A DNA stretch of 64,000 nt from Candidatus Sumerlaeota bacterium. GTDB lineage: Bacteria; Sumerlaeota; Sumerlaeia; JAFGJS01. Under the pieces are notes generated by a model that searched no databases, was not told the origin of the DNA, and saw only the letters and a list, made by a program, of their open reading frames with translations. The stretch spans positions 1-64,000 of the forward strand of contig JAFGJS010000125.1 of NCBI GenBank assembly GCA_016928995.1, written 5' to 3'. Below are positions 59,514 through 64,000 of the stretch, one piece after another. The number at the start of each line of letters is the position of its first letter. The first letter of the stretch is position 1. A program made the translations under genes and the position numbers.

Positions 59514-61529
59514 ATGTTTCACAAATTCTACCGTGGCCGGATCATTCTAGCGTTATTTCTGTTTTGGGCTGCGACAATCGGCATTGTCGTGCGGCTGGCA
59601 TTCCTGCAATTCGTCAACCATGCTTATTGGCAGGAACTGGCCAACGAACAGCAACAGAGCACCGTGACCGTAAAGCCGCATCGCGGGCATATCTACAGCC
59701 GCAACCACGTGGCGCTGGCGTCCAGCCAGCAGATGAACAGCCTTTACGCTACGACGGCGGTGATCCCGGAATCCTTGCATTACGATCTCGCCGAGGAACT
59801 GGGCAAAATTCTCGACATGAAACGCGGGGAGATTCACAAGGTTCTGAAGCGCAAAGGCTACCCGCCCATCGCGCGCAAGATCACGCTGGAACAAACCGAG
59901 CGTATCAAGGCGCTGAGCAGCAAATTCGAAATGCATGAGCAGGCGTTGTATTTTCAGAAGGAATCCAAACGGATCTATCCCTTCGGAGAGCTTTGTTCGC
60001 ATATCCTGGGTTTCACGGAGTTCGATGATCTGGGCGACAATATCGGCGTGGCCGGCATTGAGCTGAAGTACAACGAGCAGATCAAGGGCGAGCTGAAAAG
60101 CGGACGCACTCGCCGGATTCTTGGCGCGGGGAACATGGATGCGTTGACGGAGCAGCTGGTCCAATCGGCCTATGGCGACGATGTGACGCTGACGATCGAC
60201 GAAAGCATCCAGGACGTGGCGGAGAAGGCGTTGCGGAATCAGGTGAATCAGTGCAAGGCGGCGGCTGGCTGCCTGATCGTGATGCATGCGTCGAGCGGCG
60301 AGATTCTGGCGATGGCCAACGTGCCGGCGTTCGACTTGAACGAGCGCGGCGATTCTCAGGCGTTTCAACGGCGGAATCGTTGCCTCACGGACGTGATCGA
60401 GCCGGGATCGGTGATGAAAACATTCGCCGCAGCCGCGTTGTTGAATGAGGGTCTGGCGGAGCCGGAGACGATGGTGGATTGCGGCAATGGCCGCCCGTTA
60501 TATATTGGCAAGCGCGCGATTCGCGACGCGCCAGGACACCGTCTGGATCGGGCGATGTATCAGGAAGCGTTCCAGTTTTCGAGCAATGTCGGGTGCGGCA
60601 GGATGGCCCTCGATTTTCTGGATTCGCCGACGTTGCGCGAGTACATTCAGAAGTTCGGATTCGGCCGGAAGACGGGCGTGGAACTGCCGGGAGAAGTGGC
60701 GGGCAATGTGCCTTCGGGCAACTGGACACCGTCCACGCGCGTCTCGGTGGGCATGGGGTATGAGGTGTCCGCCACGGCGATGCAGCTGACGTCGGCCCTG
60801 GCCTGCGTGGCGAACGGCGGCGTGCTGATGCAGCCGTACATCGTCAAGGAAATCAGAAAACCCAGCGGGGAGCTGGTCGAAGAAACCAGGCCGAAACCGG
60901 TCGACCGGGTGATCAGCACGCTGGCGTCGAAGAAACTGCTGAAGATGATGGAGGCCGTGGTGGATGAAGGCACGGCGACCAAGGCGCAGATCGACGGGTA
61001 TCGCATCGCAGGCAAGACGGGAACGGCGCAGAAGCTCAATCCTGAAACCGGCGTATACGAGAACCGTTATGTCGCTTCTTTTGGTGGGATCGTGCCGGCG
61101 GATAATCCACAGCTGGTGATCTATTGCTGTATCGATGATCCGCAGGGCTTGAAATATGGCGGCGACGTCGCCGCGCCGGTGTTCCGGATTGTCGCGATGC
61201 ATGCGTTGAAGGTATTGAGCATCGAACCATCGGAATATCACTTGGATCCGGAATTGATTATTGATGAGCAGGCGCGGCAATTGCGCATGACCCAGGCGGC
61301 GGACTCCGTGCAACAGGATGCAAGCAACCGGGAACGTCAGCGCGAGGCGACGCTGGCGGCGGGCCGGATGCCTGATTTGCGCGGATTGACCATGCGCGAG
61401 GTCGCCGTGCAACTGGCGAAGAGCGGCGCGCGTGTGAAATTCACTGGAACGGGTTTGGCGCATAAACAATCGCCTGCGGCGGATGAGCCTTTGCGCCGCA
61501 GCCAGCTTTGCGAAGTCAGTTTTGAGTGA
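59514..61529 (+). CDS. ftsI: Division-specific transpeptidase FtsI (class B penicillin-binding protein) with PASTA domain
   Basis: 671 aa. N-terminal membrane helix (about 9-30), a pedestal domain beginning KPHRGHIYSRNHVALA, then the transpeptidase domain with S299VMK302 in IEPGSVMKTFAAAAL, S356SN358 and K501TG in AGKTGTAQ. A C-terminal PASTA domain (about 618-671; MPDLRGLTMREVAVQLAKSG) is typical of Gram-positive and several candidate-phylum PBPs. It cross-links septal peptidoglycan and works with FtsL and FtsW. Preserved catalytic motifs show that this organism makes peptidoglycan. Confidence 0.94.
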   Translation: MFHKFYRGRIILALFLFWAATIGIVVRLAFLQFVNHAYWQELANEQQQSTVTVKPHRGHIYSRNHVALASSQQMNSLYATTAVIPESLHYDLAEELGKILDMKRGEIHKVLKRKGYPPIARKITLEQTERIKALSSKFEMHEQALYFQKESKRIYPFGELCSHILGFTEFDDLGDNIGVAGIELKYNEQIKGELKSGRTRRILGAGNMDALTEQLVQSAYGDDVTLTIDESIQDVAEKALRNQVNQCKAAAGCLIVMHASSGEILAMANVPAFDLNERGDSQAFQRRNRCLTDVIEPGSVMKTFAAAALLNEGLAEPETMVDCGNGRPLYIGKRAIRDAPGHRLDRAMYQEAFQFSSNVGCGRMALDFLDSPTLREYIQKFGFGRKTGVELPGEVAGNVPSGNWTPSTRVSVGMGYEVSATAMQLTSALACVANGGVLMQPYIVKEIRKPSGELVEETRPKPVDRVISTLASKKLLKMMEAVVDEGTATKAQIDGYRIAGKTGTAQKLNPETGVYENRYVASFGGIVPADNPQLVIYCCIDDPQGLKYGGDVAAPVFRIVAMHALKVLSIEPSEYHLDPELIIDEQARQLRMTQAADSVQQDASNRERQREATLAAGRMPDLRGLTMREVAVQLAKSGARVKFTGTGLAHKQSPAADEPLRRSQLCEVSFE

Positions 61530-61573
61530 ATGCTTTGCCTTTGGCGGCAGGGTGGAGCCTGCCGCCTCCACCC

Positions 61574-62113
61574 TCAGATTCTCTCCTGCCCGATGAAGGA
61601 ACGCAGACTGCGCAGGGCTTCCGCGAAGAGGTCTTTATCGGCGCCGCGGAACATGCCGAACTTTTGCATCACGCCGTAGATTTCCGCACCGGTGGGCTTG
61701 AAGACAATCCAAAAGTCGTCATCGCTGATCAGGGTATGAAGTCCTTCCGGCAATTCTTTATCTTCCAGGATGGACTTGCGGAGTTTATCAGGATTCTTGA
61801 TGCGCGCGTATTGCGGTACGTCGCTCTTCAATTGGTAGCGCTCGTTGTCAAGGGACGCTGTTTCATCGACATCAAGAAGATGCCGGTATTGATCCGGCAG
61901 CTTGGCGCGGGCCCAGTGCAAAACGGATTCACGTTCAGCCATGTTGCAATCTTCCGCAATGCGCATCCAGAGGGCTAGTGATGGACGGACGTAGTCATTC
62001 TCAAATTTGAAGATTGCAGGTCCGGAGACATCGTACTTTGCTCCGAACTGGTCTTGAGTCAAATTGAGATTTTTTCTTAGGTTGTGGATGATCTGACCCA
62101 GAGTTTTCGACAT
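61574..62113 (-). CDS. XRE-type HTH regulator
   Basis: 179 aa from the ATG at 62113. The N-terminal helix-turn-helix is MSKTLGQIIHNLRKNLNLTQ, then DQFGAKYDVSGPAIFKFEND. The rest (LHWARAKLPDQYRHLLDVDE and a C-terminal domain ISDDDFWIVFKPTGAEIYGV) is a sensing or oligomerisation part I do not recognise. It is convergent with ftsI. Its target is unknown; no adjacent toxin gene is seen. Confidence 0.8.
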   Translation of the reverse strand: MSKTLGQIIHNLRKNLNLTQDQFGAKYDVSGPAIFKFENDYVRPSLALWMRIAEDCNMAERESVLHWARAKLPDQYRHLLDVDETASLDNERYQLKSDVPQYARIKNPDKLRKSILEDKELPEGLHTLISDDDFWIVFKPTGAEIYGVMQKFGMFRGADKDLFAEALRSLRSFIGQERI

Positions 62114-62506
62114 AGGAATCGCTCTCTCTGAAAGTAATAAAAATCCAAAAACCGTCTCCTGATGCTTATACAACGGTGTCGCTGGATTCAATAGATATAA
62201 GTCTGCTAGAAAAAGACTTAGCATTTCAAGTGTAAAATCAAAAAAAAGCAGTCCAGTAAATGGTATAATAACAGAATAATTATTTACTCTTATGGTTGTC
62301 GATGGATATTATATTGGAATTGTTTGAATTAGTTGGCTTTGATTGGTTGAATGAGGAGTGAACGCTCACAATGTATTGAATCGAGTACGGTTTTGTGATT
62401 TTTTGGATAAAAAAAAGGGTTTTTGTATCAACAATGCATATTCTGAGATTCTGGAGGGTTGCAAAAATGCGCCTGAATAAAGCGTCTTTTCTTGCTATTT
62501 CAACTG
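62114..62506. other. AT-rich gap upstream of the XRE regulator
   Basis: 393 bp, distinctly AT-rich, without a gene or clear palindrome. It must hold the promoter of the regulator gene and the 3' end of the GTPase transcript. Confidence 0.4.
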
Positions 62507-63898
62507 TTATTCCAGTTCGGTGATTGTATTTTGCAGGTCAATCGCCATTTTTTCAATGTACGGGAACTGTCCGGAAACAAGATGTGCTTTTTGAAGTTGG
62601 TTGATCTGGGTTTGAATTTTCTGGCGAACAGGGCGCGGCCAATGACGTACGATGCCGTCGCTGGAAGATGCGGCGAGATTGAGCATGTCGCGGCAGGCAT
62701 GGGCGCGATTGCGCAAAGCGTTCAAATGCAGCAAGGCGCGATCGAGCGCGATCCAGGGGAATTGCTGATTCTTAACGGGGCCGGCTTTCAGTTGTCCGCC
62801 GCCTAAAGAGATGCCGGCGATCTTCGTATGGGCCAGCGCGTCCGCGGTGAGCCAGGCCGAAACGCCGCCGATCGCTCCGCCGACCAGCGCGCCGGTCATG
62901 AAGGTCGCTCCGCTGAGCGCCGCGTCAATGCCGCCGCCGATCAGGCCGCCGCTGATCATCCCGGAAACCGCCAACTGGTTGCGGCTGAGTCCGAGTCGCA
63001 GCCAGGTTGATTCGGCGAATAGATCCTCGTCAAGCAGCGCGAGGTTTTCCTCCTGCCGTTCGATGCGGCGATGTTGATAGATGTCTTCAATTTCATCGCG
63101 GCAGCGCCGTTCACGCAGGCGCAACTGCTCCAGAAAGCGCTTTTCCAAATTCTCGCGCTGACTTTCCGTCGGATCGCCTGCGGCGCGCTCGACGAGGGTG
63201 AGGCTGAGCATGTCGGCAAGCATAGCGGCGATGGCGCGGCAGCTCTCGCGCAAACGCCGTTCGCGCTCACGATTCAATGCGGCGATGGCTTCGTCCAGTT
63301 CGGCGCTCATGTCTTCGCGCAGTTCGCGGAAGGCGCGCAGCAGTTTCAGGCGCTCCTCAAAGCCTGCCTGCTTGGCGTTGAATTCGCGCACGATGCTGAA
63401 GTATTGATCGAGCGCGGCGCGCCAGGATTCGCTATGATCCGCTTCGCTGATGCGGTTGATTAGCGCCATGCGCGGCTGGCCGGTCCAGGCCAGGATCTCC
63501 ATCTCCGTTTCGTACTCCGGGCTGTAAGGCCGGGAGCCGTCCACAACATAGAGGATGCCCGCGCCGTCCACGATAGGGCGGAGTAACTTGCACTCCTCGG
63601 GAAAGCGGCCCGTCGCGGCGTGCTCCTCCAGGAAACGGCGCACCGCCGCAGGACGACCCGCTGCGCCGCTTTCGTGCTCGCGCAGCCAGGCCAGCGCATG
63701 ACGGGCCTGTTCGAAACCGGGCGTGTCGATCAGCGTGAAGAGCGTCCGTCCGTCGATGCGCAAGGGAAACTCGCGGCATTCGATGGTCGTGCCGGCTTCG
63801 CGGGCGATGGCCACCGAGTCGTCTTCGGCTAGCGTGGAGACGATGCTGGATTTGCCCTTGTTCACATGGCCCACGACAGCGAAGAGGAAACGGCTCAT
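62507..63898 (-). CDS. DUF3482-type GTPase with membrane-insertion segment
   Basis: 463 aa from the ATG at 63898 (GGAGGAGC upstream). Era/EngA-like G domain: G1 GHVNKGKSS, G3 DTPGFEQARHALAWL and an NRISEAD segment in place of the usual NKxD. A long helical region follows, then a glycine-rich hydrophobic patch (SGMISGGLIGGGIDAALSGA and TGALVGGAIGGVSAWL) able to dip into membrane, and a helical tail. The pattern matches GTPase/DUF3482 proteins, usually encoded after a DUF2868 gene. The ATG overlaps the stop of the upstream gene, so the two are coupled. Role unknown. Confidence 0.85.
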   Translation of the reverse strand: MSRFLFAVVGHVNKGKSSIVSTLAEDDSVAIAREAGTTIECREFPLRIDGRTLFTLIDTPGFEQARHALAWLREHESGAAGRPAAVRRFLEEHAATGRFPEECKLLRPIVDGAGILYVVDGSRPYSPEYETEMEILAWTGQPRMALINRISEADHSESWRAALDQYFSIVREFNAKQAGFEERLKLLRAFRELREDMSAELDEAIAALNRERERRLRESCRAIAAMLADMLSLTLVERAAGDPTESQRENLEKRFLEQLRLRERRCRDEIEDIYQHRRIERQEENLALLDEDLFAESTWLRLGLSRNQLAVSGMISGGLIGGGIDAALSGATFMTGALVGGAIGGVSAWLTADALAHTKIAGISLGGGQLKAGPVKNQQFPWIALDRALLHLNALRNRAHACRDMLNLAASSSDGIVRHWPRPVRQKIQTQINQLQKAHLVSGQFPYIEKMAIDLQNTITELE

Positions 63899-64000
63899 GA
63901 CGCTCCTCCATTCTCGACGCGTTCGCAACGCAGCCACGGATCGCCGGTTTCCAGCGCGTGCGTTTCCCAGTCGCTGAATTCAGCGTCGCCGGGCGGAATG
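63895..64000 (-). CDS. 3' end of the gene coupled to the DUF3482 GTPase (partial)
   Basis: An open frame enters from beyond the window and ends IPPGDAEFSDWETHALETGD then PWLRCERVENGGAS and TGA at 63895, overlapping the GTPase ATG as ATGA. Known neighbours of DUF3482 GTPases are DUF2868 membrane proteins, which is the likely identity. Only 34 codons are visible, so this is inference from context. Confidence 0.55.
   Translation of the reverse strand, partial: IPPGDAEFSDWETHALETGDPWLRCERVENGGAS

Overview
The window is a moderately GC-rich chromosomal segment from a free-living, didermal-looking heterotrophic bacterium. It holds about 44 convincing protein genes; I saw no rRNA, tRNA or CRISPR array. 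Large secreted modular proteins (pectate-lyase beta-helix with LamG, twin LamG, dockerin with DUF1566 and BACON-like repeats, a giant alpha-2-macroglobulin) sit beside a complete sigma-54-controlled phage-shock (Psp) locus, a division and cell-wall (dcw) cluster start and many small palindromic dispersed repeats. This suggests an uncultured member of the PVC superphylum or a neighbouring candidate phylum (Sumerlaeota or Hydrogenedentota type). That placement is inference and weak.

Layout. 1-5.5 kb: two secreted LamG proteins, one a pectate lyase. 5.7-9 kb: pspF divergent from pspA-pspB-pspB-(small membrane protein)-pspC, with a well-spaced -24/-12 promoter. 9-18.1 kb: Bax-inhibitor-like protein, 2118-aa alpha-2-macroglobulin, a frameshifted glyoxalase-family gene flanked by a 144-bp duplication, and an orphan AT-rich gene. 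18.1-19.1 kb: noncoding stretch with a 16-bp perfect inverted repeat. 19.1-25.6 kb: small membrane protein with hybrid histidine kinase, M48 peptidase, lipoprotein isoaspartyl methyltransferase, PfkB kinase. 25.8-29.3 kb: secreted carboxypeptidase-regulatory-like protein, BNR-repeat protein and CE12-type rhamnogalacturonan acetylesterase. With the pectate lyase these suggest use of pectin-like polysaccharides.

29.4-40.1 kb: single-chain restriction-modification enzyme with an AT-rich central block, GT4 glycosyltransferase, sodium-dependent symporter, three small membrane-anchored proteins, HIT protein, M16 peptidase, MutM. 40.5-44.3 kb: J-like/TPR protein, GrpE and a short DnaK in one operon; the J-like domain has NPE where HPD is expected. 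44.4-48.7 kb: leuC and leuD, separated by a two-gene cassette (AlbA_2/RecG-like ATPase and ParA-like ATPase) that is translationally coupled to leuD. This cassette is the best candidate for an undescribed system. 49.2-56.5 kb: 1950-aa surface protein and a second GT4. 56.7-61.5 kb: dcw start (mraZ, rsmH, ftsL-like, ftsI), preceded by five 10-bp-period repeats that match the known architecture of a MraZ box. 61.5-64 kb: XRE-type regulator and a DUF3482 GTPase whose start overlaps the end of an upstream gene cut by the window edge.

At least four types of small palindromic dispersed elements lie at gene ends throughout. They are the most distinctive noncoding feature of the window.
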